Source of the DNA: an uncultured Fusobacterium sp.
GTDB taxonomy: Bacteria > Fusobacteriota > Fusobacteriia > Fusobacteriales > Fusobacteriaceae
NCBI RefSeq assembly: GCF_905200055.1
Contig: NZ_CAJKIS010000021.1
Coordinates: 1 to 40,445 of the forward strand
DNA length: 40,445 nt
Direction: 5' to 3'
Part shown: piece after piece, positions 33,989-40,445 of the stretch
How the letters are laid out: each line of letters starts with the position of its first letter
How positions within the stretch are numbered: the stretch's first letter is position 1
The notes under the pieces: generated by a model
Databases searched by the model: none
The model's input: only the letters and a program-made list of their open reading frames with translations
Told to the model about the DNA's origin: nothing
Position numbers and translations under genes: made by a program

Positions 33989-35083
33989 TTATTTTATAAT
34001 TATCTCTTTATATGGTTGAAGCTTATATTTTTCCATAGGTAGTACTTGATAATTTACTTTTTCAAAATCTATCTTTTTCAAATCTATCTTTCTTATCTCA
34101 CTATTATACATAGTTCTATAATAAAACTCTCTATCAGTTTGATTAATTGCAGTAGTCCATTGTGTTGCACTCTCCAACTCTTTTGGAACATCTTTTTTAT
34201 TTTGATACTCAACTCCTATTGGAATATCAAAATTATTCAATATTTGAAAAGCTTGTGTTACTCCTTTATAGCCATCCTCTGGTGTTGGTGTACTACTTAG
34301 ATAGAAGAAAGCCCTTACAAATCTTGATGGTGGAGTTATATCTCCAGGTAAACCTAAAGCCCCTGCTCCCATTCCAAATGAAAATAGCTTTTGTCCATTT
34401 CCATCATAAGTTGCTACACTTCCTGGACGTAGGTGAACATAGTTATTCAAATTAGTTGTATGCCATTGAAAATCTGGTGAGTTTGTTAGAACTCCAACTT
34501 TATTATCATATATTTTTACTTCACCATTATTTACTATCTCAATAACTATATTATTTCCCTTAGCATCTGATACTCTCCAATGTGCAGTTGGTGAAACATT
34601 TCCATCAGCAAATACCATTACAGGTACTATTCTTATCTTGTTAATATTTTCCCTTACCTCATCCACTGTTGAAAAGTTAGATAATATCCAGCTTACTAAA
34701 TTCATATCTGTTATAGATTCATTAGCCTTCTCTGGTAAATATTTTGATAGACTACCATAATGTGGAAAGAAAAACATTCCAGCACTTAACCCTGCCTCAT
34801 TAACTCCCTCACCAATGTAACTATCATCTACTAAAGAAGCTCCTACAAAACCATAGTGTCCCTTCCAAGAGTATCCATTTTTACTGTCAGGCATTATAGC
34901 TTGATACTTATAGTTTCTTGGAGAAATAATAATATTACTTTTTAAAATACTTTCTCCCCACTCAATTGTTCTTGCTTGTATCTGTTTATTATCCTTAGTT
35001 TTCAAAGTGATACCAGTACAAGCTTCACTAATTTTTGCAGTTAAAAGCATAATACAACCTAATATTCCTATATATTTCAGCAT
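33989..35083 (-). CDS. Exported linear amide C-N hydrolase (choloylglycine hydrolase/penicillin V acylase family)
   Basis: 364 residues. A signal peptide ends KISEA, and the next residue, Cys22, matches the N-terminal nucleophile of this Ntn family (CTGITLKTKD). Counting from it, R17 and the RTIEW block agree with the family; the usual RxxD of typical bile salt hydrolases is RxxE here. Later blocks include EGVNEAGLSAGMF, LTNSPDFQWHTTNL and GLPGDITPPSRFVRA. It would hydrolyse amide bonds in the periplasm, of bile salts, penicillin V or acyl-homoserine-like compounds; sequence alone does not decide. A lipobox is unlikely, as Glu is at -2. AAAGGAG precedes the start. Confidence 0.9.
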   Translation of the reverse strand: MLKYIGILGCIMLLTAKISEACTGITLKTKDNKQIQARTIEWGESILKSNIIISPRNYKYQAIMPDSKNGYSWKGHYGFVGASLVDDSYIGEGVNEAGLSAGMFFFPHYGSLSKYLPEKANESITDMNLVSWILSNFSTVDEVRENINKIRIVPVMVFADGNVSPTAHWRVSDAKGNNIVIEIVNNGEVKIYDNKVGVLTNSPDFQWHTTNLNNYVHLRPGSVATYDGNGQKLFSFGMGAGALGLPGDITPPSRFVRAFFYLSSTPTPEDGYKGVTQAFQILNNFDIPIGVEYQNKKDVPKELESATQWTTAINQTDREFYYRTMYNSEIRKIDLKKIDFEKVNYQVLPMEKYKLQPYKEIIIK

Positions 35084-35149
35084 CCCTTTTCTCCTTTCAA
35101 ATTTATTTATTTACTATCTCTATTCAAAATTATTTTTCTTTTCCTTTAT

Positions 35150-36364
35150 TTATAATTTAATTAGATAGTATGGAGATAATAGAGAGTCTAAAAGAGGTTC
35201 TATTCCTAAAAAGCTTTTAAATTTTTCATATTCATTAAATCTTCTTTTTAGTGACTCTGTATTTACCTTATCTTTTATTCCTCTAATCAAGATATTTTTA
35301 GGAGTATGCTCCATATCAATAAACTCCATTACCTGTGTTTTATATCCACATAATTCTAAAGCTTGTGCTCTAAAAGCATCTGTTGCTAAAGATGTATATT
35401 TCTCAAATAGTATTCCATGTTTTCCTAGTGGCATCTCTTTATCAAAAAACTTACTATTTTTAGTGTTACTCATCTTTTCATTAAACTCATGTTGACAACA
35501 AGGTACTGCTAATATAGCCTTAGCATTTAACTCTAATCCCTTTAAAAGAGCATAGTCAGTAGCATTATTACAAGAAGCATGAAGAGAGAAGATTATATCT
35601 ACATTTTGTAATTTATCAAAATCTTTTATATTTCCAGTAAGGAACTCTAAGTTTTCACATTTTAGCTCTTTAGCAATATCATTACATTTTTTCATTACAT
35701 CTTTCTTCAGATCTAACCCTATTATCTCAAAAGTAAAGTTTTTAATATCTTTTAAATAATAATGAAGAGCAAAAGTTAAATATGATTTTCCACAACCAAA
35801 ATCAACAAATTTTATATGATCTCCAATTAATTTTTTATTTTGTAACTCTCTAATAGTATCATCTATAAATTCAAGATACTTATTGATCTGTCTAAACTTA
35901 TCATAACTATTTTTAAATACCTTTCCATCTTCTCCCATAACCCCTAATTTAATTAAAAATGGTACTGGAGTTCCATCTTCTATTAGATAATTTTTCTTTT
36001 TATTGTGATCTAAATCTTTTAATACCTTTGTATTTTCACTTTTCTTTAAGTTAAAATCTTGCTTTCCCTTTAAAATTTGATAATCTGCTCCATTGACAGA
36101 GATTAAAAGTTGTTTAAATTTTTCTAAAATATCTGAAATTTTAATCATAGCTGAAGCAAAACATATATTTTCATGGTAAGCTTTTTTATCTTTAAACTCT
36201 TCAAATTGTATAAAAATCTCTTCTTTTATACGTACAGGTTTTAGATTAACTTTTGTATACTCAGATTTTTTATCCACTGGACTTGAAGCAATAGCTTTTA
36301 TAAATATATTTTTTTCTATACTATCTTTAAAAATATTTTCTATATATTCTTTATTTACTTTCAT
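35150..36364 (-). CDS. SAM-dependent methyltransferase (Methyltransf_32 type)
   Basis: 404 residues. An N-terminal part of about 170 residues of unknown role precedes a class I methyltransferase core: VDFGCGKSYLTFALHYYL binds SAM, and FSLHASCNNATDYAL with AVPCCQHE are typical of the family. The substrate is unknown, with RNA most often suggested for relatives. It lies 66 bases before the Ntn hydrolase gene, with no clear terminator between. GAGAGG is about six bases before the ATG. Confidence 0.85.
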   Translation of the reverse strand: MKVNKEYIENIFKDSIEKNIFIKAIASSPVDKKSEYTKVNLKPVRIKEEIFIQFEEFKDKKAYHENICFASAMIKISDILEKFKQLLISVNGADYQILKGKQDFNLKKSENTKVLKDLDHNKKKNYLIEDGTPVPFLIKLGVMGEDGKVFKNSYDKFRQINKYLEFIDDTIRELQNKKLIGDHIKFVDFGCGKSYLTFALHYYLKDIKNFTFEIIGLDLKKDVMKKCNDIAKELKCENLEFLTGNIKDFDKLQNVDIIFSLHASCNNATDYALLKGLELNAKAILAVPCCQHEFNEKMSNTKNSKFFDKEMPLGKHGILFEKYTSLATDAFRAQALELCGYKTQVMEFIDMEHTPKNILIRGIKDKVNTESLKRRFNEYEKFKSFLGIEPLLDSLLSPYYLIKL

Positions 36365-36409
36365 TTCTACCTCTCTTGTTTTATTTTAAATTCTTTAACT
36401 TATACTTAA

Positions 36410-36438
36410 ATATTACCATAGTGAGAATAATATGTCCA
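36410..36438 (-). promoter_or_regulatory. Promoter of the methyltransferase gene
   Basis: TGGACA (36433-36438), 17 bases ending TGG, TAATAT (36410-36415) on the minus strand. It is back to back with the P-type ATPase promoter, the -35 boxes eight bases apart. Confidence 0.5.
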
Positions 36439-36446
36439 TTATTTGA

Positions 36447-36475
36447 TTGACAAAAGAAATAAATTATGTTATATA
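36447..36475 (+). promoter_or_regulatory. Promoter of the P-type ATPase gene
   Basis: TTGACA, a 17-base spacer ending TGT, and TATATA. The -35 is perfect and the extended -10 TG is present. Confidence 0.65.
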
Positions 36476-36479
36476 TTTA

Positions 36480-36503
36480 ATATAGGGTATAGGGGTATAA
36501 TGT
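36480..36503 (+). promoter_or_regulatory. Candidate metal-regulator site, G-tract repeat
   Basis: ATATAGGGTATAGGGGTATA lies just after the -10 box of the metal ATPase gene. Runs of three and four G spaced seven bases apart stand out in this AT-rich DNA. Some metal sensors of the CsoR/RcnR family recognise G-tracts; none is encoded in the window, so the assignment is a guess. Confidence 0.3.
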
Positions 36504-36518
36504 ATAAGGAGGAAATTT

Positions 36519-38867
36519 ATGAACATAAAAGAGTATGATGTCTTAAATCTTGGATGTGCTGGATGTGCTGCCAAAATTCAATATGAGGGAAGTTTAATTG
36601 CTGGAGTTATCAATAGTAATTTAGATCTTCAAAAGAAAAAGATGACCCTTGAAGTTGAAAAAGATTTTGACGAAGATAGCTTTTTAGAAAAAATCAATAA
36701 AATTGCTGATAAATTAGAACCTGGAACAAAAATTCAAAAAAAATCAATGGAGAAAACAAAAATCTACTCTATTGAAAATCTACACTGTGCTGGATGTGCT
36801 GCTAAAATTCAAAGTAGTATCACTAATCTACCTGAAGTTGAAAATTGTAATGTTGATATTTATAAAAACCAAATTACTATCGAATTAAAAAATAGTGTTG
36901 ATGATGAGTTCTTTGACAGAATAAACACTATTGCTGATAAAATTGAACCTGGTACTAAGTTTATTAAAATCAATGATGACGATGATGAGATAGATTCAGA
37001 AAAAAGAGCTTTAGAAATAGCTAGAGAGGAAGCAAAAGAAAAAAGAGAAAAACTGCTTCTTTTAATTGGAGCTATTCTATTTGTTACTTCTATCTTTTTA
37101 AAACCTTTACCTAATATAAGATTAGCTGTTTCAATTATTGCTTATTTAGTTTTAGGTGGAGATGTTGTTGTAAAATCATTTAAAAATATTACTAAAGGAA
37201 ATTTCTTAGATGAAAACTTCCTAATGACAATAGCTACTTTTGGAGCTTTCTATTTAGGGGAAACTATAGAAGCTGTTGGAGTTATGTTATTCTACAAAGT
37301 AGGAGAATATTTCCAAGAATCAGCAGTTAAAAGTTCAAGAAAATCTATTGAAAAGCTTATGGATATTAAACCTGAATTTGCAAATATTAGAAATGAAAAA
37401 AATGAAATTGTTCAAGTTTCTCCTAAAAAATTAAGAATAGGAGATACTATAATTGTTAAAGCTGGAGAAAAAGTTCCAGTAGATGGAACTGTTATAAAAG
37501 GTGAAAGTAGTTTAAATACAGCTGCATTAACTGGGGAGTCTTTACCTGTTGATGTAAGTATAGGAAGTGAAATTTTAAGTGGTAGCTTAAATGGTTCTGG
37601 AGTTTTAGAAGTTAAAGTAACTAAACTTTTCTCAGATTCAACTGTTAGTAAAATTATTGAAATGGTTGAAAATGCTAGTAATAAAAAAGCTGAGTCAGAA
37701 AAATTTATTACAAAATTTGCTAGATATTATACTCCAATAGTTGTTTTTACTGCTATAATAGTTGGAATTATTCTTCCTTTATTCTTAGGAAACTTTAACA
37801 TCTGGTTTGGAAGAGCATTAATATTCTTAGTTATCTCTTGTCCATGTGCTTTAGTACTTTCTGTTCCTTTAACTTTCTTTAGTAGTATTGGAAATGCCTC
37901 AAAAAAAGGTATCTTAATTAAAGGTGGAAACTACTTAGAAACATTGACATCTATCAATGCTATTGTATTTGATAAAACTGGTACTTTAACTAAGGGAAAA
38001 TTTAAAATTGATAAATTAGAACCTATTAATTGTAGCGAAGATAAACTTTTAGAAACTGCTAAAATTGGAGAGTTTTACTCTACACACCCAATTGGAAAAG
38101 CTATTTTAAATTATGGTTCAGTAAAAATTGATGAAGATTATATTGAAGGATATAAAGAGATCTCTGGATTAGGAGTTCTTTCATATTATGAAGGAAAAAT
38201 TATACTTATTGGAAACTACAAAATGATGAAAGAATACAATATTGATGCTGAAGAAAAACACTATGCTGGAACTGTGTTGTATGTTGCTGAAGATGATGAG
38301 TTCTTAGGATATATCTATATTTCAGATGAAATTAAAGAAGATTCATTAGCTACTATAAATTCTCTAAAAAAATTAAGTATTAAAAGTTATATGTTAACAG
38401 GAGATAGCAAACTGATTGGAGAGGTTGTTGGGGAGAAATTAACAATTGAAAAGGAAAATATCTTCACTCAGCTTTTACCACAAGATAAGGTTGCAAAATT
38501 TGAAGAGATTAAAAATAACAATAATGGTAAAGTTGCTTTTGTTGGAGATGGTGTAAATGATGCCCCTGTTCTTTCTCTAGCTGATATAGGAATTGCTATG
38601 GGAGGAGTTGGAAGTGATATAGCTATTGAAGCTGCTGATGTAGTTTTAATGAAAGATGAGCCATCTAAAATTGTAGAGCTTTTAGAGATAGCAAAACAAA
38701 ATAAAAAAGTTGTTATTCAAAATATAACATTTGCTCTTGGAATAAAGATTATTGTTATGATTTTAGGAGTTCTTGGTTTTGCTAATATGTGGATGGCTAT
38801 TTTCTCTGATGTTGGGGTATCTCTTTTAGCTGTTCTTAATGCTTCTTTTGGAACAAAAAGAAGATAA
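36519..38867 (+). CDS. Zn/Cd/Pb-type P1B ATPase with two N-terminal metal-binding domains
   Basis: A 782-residue metal efflux pump. Two HMA domains (CxxC at C13/C16 and C90/C93, both GCAGCAAK-like) are followed by an acidic linker (DDDDEIDSE). Then come the membrane region with CPC at 441-443, the phosphorylation site D485 in DKTGTL, TGES, and GDGVNDAPVL. Lys in NITFALGIK and Asp in FSDVGVSLLAVLNA match the residues that mark the zinc/cadmium/lead subgroup (ZntA/CadA), not copper pumps. The two HMA domains look like a duplication. GGAGG lies eight bases before the ATG. It is divergent from the methyltransferase gene. Confidence 0.95.
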   Translation: MNIKEYDVLNLGCAGCAAKIQYEGSLIAGVINSNLDLQKKKMTLEVEKDFDEDSFLEKINKIADKLEPGTKIQKKSMEKTKIYSIENLHCAGCAAKIQSSITNLPEVENCNVDIYKNQITIELKNSVDDEFFDRINTIADKIEPGTKFIKINDDDDEIDSEKRALEIAREEAKEKREKLLLLIGAILFVTSIFLKPLPNIRLAVSIIAYLVLGGDVVVKSFKNITKGNFLDENFLMTIATFGAFYLGETIEAVGVMLFYKVGEYFQESAVKSSRKSIEKLMDIKPEFANIRNEKNEIVQVSPKKLRIGDTIIVKAGEKVPVDGTVIKGESSLNTAALTGESLPVDVSIGSEILSGSLNGSGVLEVKVTKLFSDSTVSKIIEMVENASNKKAESEKFITKFARYYTPIVVFTAIIVGIILPLFLGNFNIWFGRALIFLVISCPCALVLSVPLTFFSSIGNASKKGILIKGGNYLETLTSINAIVFDKTGTLTKGKFKIDKLEPINCSEDKLLETAKIGEFYSTHPIGKAILNYGSVKIDEDYIEGYKEISGLGVLSYYEGKIILIGNYKMMKEYNIDAEEKHYAGTVLYVAEDDEFLGYIYISDEIKEDSLATINSLKKLSIKSYMLTGDSKLIGEVVGEKLTIEKENIFTQLLPQDKVAKFEEIKNNNNGKVAFVGDGVNDAPVLSLADIGIAMGGVGSDIAIEAADVVLMKDEPSKIVELLEIAKQNKKVVIQNITFALGIKIIVMILGVLGFANMWMAIFSDVGVSLLAVLNASFGTKRR

Positions 38868-38871
38868 ATTA

Positions 38872-38934
38872 TAATTTCCAAAAGTAGAGGAGTGCAAACG
38901 ACTACTACTTTTGAGACGCAGAAGTACTTCTGCG
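38872..38934 (-). repeat. Small hairpin element, copy B
   Basis: Reverse complement of 33821-33866 over 46 bases with two differences. At the place where copy A has its CACAGGT hairpin, this copy has a perfect 18-bp palindrome (CGCAGAAGTACTTCTGCG, 38917-38934). The stem is kept but its inner sequence is different. Confidence 0.72.
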
Positions 38935-39023
38935 ATACCCATAGTCAGATAAGTGTTACTCTCTTTTTATTCTTTGATATGAAATTTAGCTGACATTTAA
39001 AAGAAGTTTAGATATATTATTAA

Positions 39024-39065
39024 AAAACTGTTGAAATTTTATTATCAATTTCAACAGTTTTATTT
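39024..39065 (-). terminator. Bidirectional terminator between the P-type ATPase and aminotransferase genes
   Basis: AAAACTGTTGAAATT and AATTTCAACAGTTTT form a perfect 15-bp stem with an 8-base loop. T/A runs on both sides mean it can serve both converging genes. Confidence 0.85.
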
Positions 39066-39066
39066 T

Positions 39067-40254
39067 TTACTTATTATATTCTTCTAATGCTCTTCTTAAA
39101 ACTATCATCGCATTTTCAATATCATCTACATTTGTACAGAAAGAGAATCTAACCTCTTGTTCTCCCTTTCCTTCTGTTTGATAGAATCCAGGTCCTGGAG
39201 CTATTAAAAGTGTCTTTCCTTCATATGAATAGTCAGTTAAAAGCCACTTAGCAAATTTTTCAGCATTATCAACTGGAAGTTTTGCAAAAATATAAAATGC
39301 TCCCTCTGGTTTTGAACAAACTACACCAGGTATTCTCTTTAAATATCCATATAAAAGATCCCTTCTACTTTTATATTTCATTTTTACATCTTCTATATAG
39401 TTTTCCATAGTGTTTATCAAGTTTGCTGCTGCATGTTGTTCTATTGTTGATACACACAATCTAGCTTGACAGAATTTTAAAATATAGTTCATTAACTCAT
39501 GGTTCTTACTAGCTATTAAACCTATTCTAGCTCCACAAGCACTATAATGTTTTGAAATACTATCTACTAATACAACTCTATCTTTTAAATCTTCAAAATT
39601 CATAATAGATGTATATGGAATATCATCATAAACAAATTGTCTGTAAACCTCATCTGCTATAATGTATAAATCATATTTTATAGCTAGTTCTCCTATCATT
39701 TTTATCTCATCAGCAGTATAAACTGTTCCTGTTGGATTTACTGGATTAGAAAACATAATAGCTTTTGTTTTTGGAGTTATTAAACTTTCTAGCTCCTCTT
39801 TAGATGGTAGATGGAAATTATTTTCTATACATGTTGGTATAGGTTTTACTCTTGCTCCTGAAAATATAGAAAAACTAGAATAGTTTGAATAGAAAGGTTC
39901 TGGAACTAATACTTCATCCCCTTCATTGCATATACACATTAAAGTGAATAGTATTGCTTCACTTCCCCCTTGTGTTATTAAGATATCCTCTTTTTCTAAA
40001 TTTATTCCACTCATTTTATAACTTTTTACAAAACTTTCTATCAATTGTGGAATCCCTCTTGAATCTGAATATGTTACTATTTTCTCCTTGTAGCTATGCA
40101 GACCTTCAAAGAACGAATCAGGAGTAACTATGTTAGGTTGTCCTATATTTAGCTTATATACTTTAATTCCTTTTTTAGCTGCTTCATCTGCAAGGGGAAT
40201 CAACTTTCTTATTGGTGAAAAATTCATTTCTAATGCTCTATTTGATATATTCAT
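39067..40254 (-). CDS. Class I pyridoxal-phosphate aminotransferase
   Basis: 395 residues of the aspartate aminotransferase fold. K235 in SISKHYSACGARIG should bind PLP; NPTG (173-176), DEVY (201-204) and the Arg in RFSFC bind cofactor and substrate carboxylate. The length is standard. Sequence features fit the broad AspAT/AlaAT-like group and do not fix the amino donor. GGAGGGG is about seven bases before the ATG. Confidence 0.92.
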   Translation of the reverse strand: MNISNRALEMNFSPIRKLIPLADEAAKKGIKVYKLNIGQPNIVTPDSFFEGLHSYKEKIVTYSDSRGIPQLIESFVKSYKMSGINLEKEDILITQGGSEAILFTLMCICNEGDEVLVPEPFYSNYSSFSIFSGARVKPIPTCIENNFHLPSKEELESLITPKTKAIMFSNPVNPTGTVYTADEIKMIGELAIKYDLYIIADEVYRQFVYDDIPYTSIMNFEDLKDRVVLVDSISKHYSACGARIGLIASKNHELMNYILKFCQARLCVSTIEQHAAANLINTMENYIEDVKMKYKSRRDLLYGYLKRIPGVVCSKPEGAFYIFAKLPVDNAEKFAKWLLTDYSYEGKTLLIAPGPGFYQTEGKGEQEVRFSFCTNVDDIENAMIVLRRALEEYNK

Positions 40255-40393
40255 ACTCTGTCCCCTCCGTTACTTTTATTTTTATTAACTTTTTTCATTT
40301 TATCATATATATCAAAAAAATTCTATAAAAATTATACAACAATACTAGAAAAATAATTAATACTATAAATTATAATTTTTTAAACAAATAAAA

Positions 40394-40415
40394 AGGGGCT
40401 GTTGCATTTTTTAAC
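40394..40415 (-). terminator. Terminator of a minus-strand gene beyond the right edge
   Basis: On the minus strand GCTGTT and AACAGC pair around AAAAAATGC, followed by CCCCTTTTTATTTG. The gene it serves lies outside the window. Confidence 0.5.
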
Positions 40416-40445
40416 AGCTCATACAAAAAGTGCTGAAAAGAATTT

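Noticed and set aside
36519..38867. The P-type ATPase as a copper pump, because of CPC and CxxC motifs
   Set aside because: The Lys and Asp in the last membrane segments match the zinc/cadmium subgroup; copper pumps have Asn/Tyr and Met/Ser residues there.
38917..38934. The 18-bp palindrome as the terminator of the P-type ATPase gene
   Set aside because: No T run follows on either strand; the 39024-39065 stem is the proper terminator.

Overview
The window looks like chromosomal DNA from a Fusobacterium-type organism, most like the sugar-using members of the genus. I judge this from the very AT-rich composition, AGA-dominated arginine codons, strong GGAGG-type ribosome binding sites, diderm envelope genes (MreC, a LolA-like protein, several lipoproteins) and overall protein character. 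The species is not fixed by what I can see.

Left edge (1-1300). A short 3' tail of a plus-strand gene (3-77) is followed by a nested-palindrome intergenic repeat (142-361). A GntR/UTRA regulator follows on the minus strand, with its own promoter and a palindrome at its start site.

Sugar operon (1269-9678, minus strand). The order is LacI-type repressor, ABC ATPase, cytoplasmic GH35 beta-galactosidase, lipoprotein solute-binding protein, two permeases and a Gfo/Idh/MocA oxidoreductase with a cysteine cluster. A promoter lies at 9650-9678, a 16-bp LacI-type operator covers the likely start site at 9625-9640, and a terminator closes the operon at 1269-1302. Together they encode import of a galactoside, its hydrolysis, and an NAD-type step on the sugar; the real substrate is unknown.

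Housekeeping block (9906-16747). clpB and crr are divergent, each with a good promoter. Then come a SEC-C protein with a small exported protein, a tRNA-Pro/tRNA-Gln pair, a Cof-type HAD phosphatase and the azlCD exporter pair.

Nucleotide and stringent-response block (16762-25508, minus strand). ade has its own promoter. Further upstream are tgt, a bifunctional (p)ppGpp enzyme, apt, a TPR lipoprotein, a DUF502 membrane protein, a CNNM/CorC protein and a CBS protein. These appear to be read mostly from one promoter at 25480-25508, with a stem-loop between apt and the (p)ppGpp enzyme.

Ten-gene operon (25582-32650, minus strand). It runs M20 peptidase, mreC, LolA-like, recO, PTS IIA, nrdR, fmt, folD, ACT-domain regulator, accB. 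Genes abut or overlap, with a promoter at 32622-32650 and a terminator after accB.

Right part (32734-40445). This holds a DUF3298 lipoprotein, a second, larger copy of the intergenic repeat with a smaller element nested inside it, an exported Ntn hydrolase of the choloylglycine/penicillin V acylase family, a SAM methyltransferase, a Zn/Cd-type P1B ATPase divergent from it, another copy of the small element, and a class I aminotransferase.

Most of the gene content is ordinary. The best candidates for something undescribed are two families of structured intergenic repeats (33604-33886 with 142-361, and 33805-33866 with 38872-38934). One of them shows a compensated hairpin. The sugar operon with the cysteine-cluster oxidoreductase is the next best.
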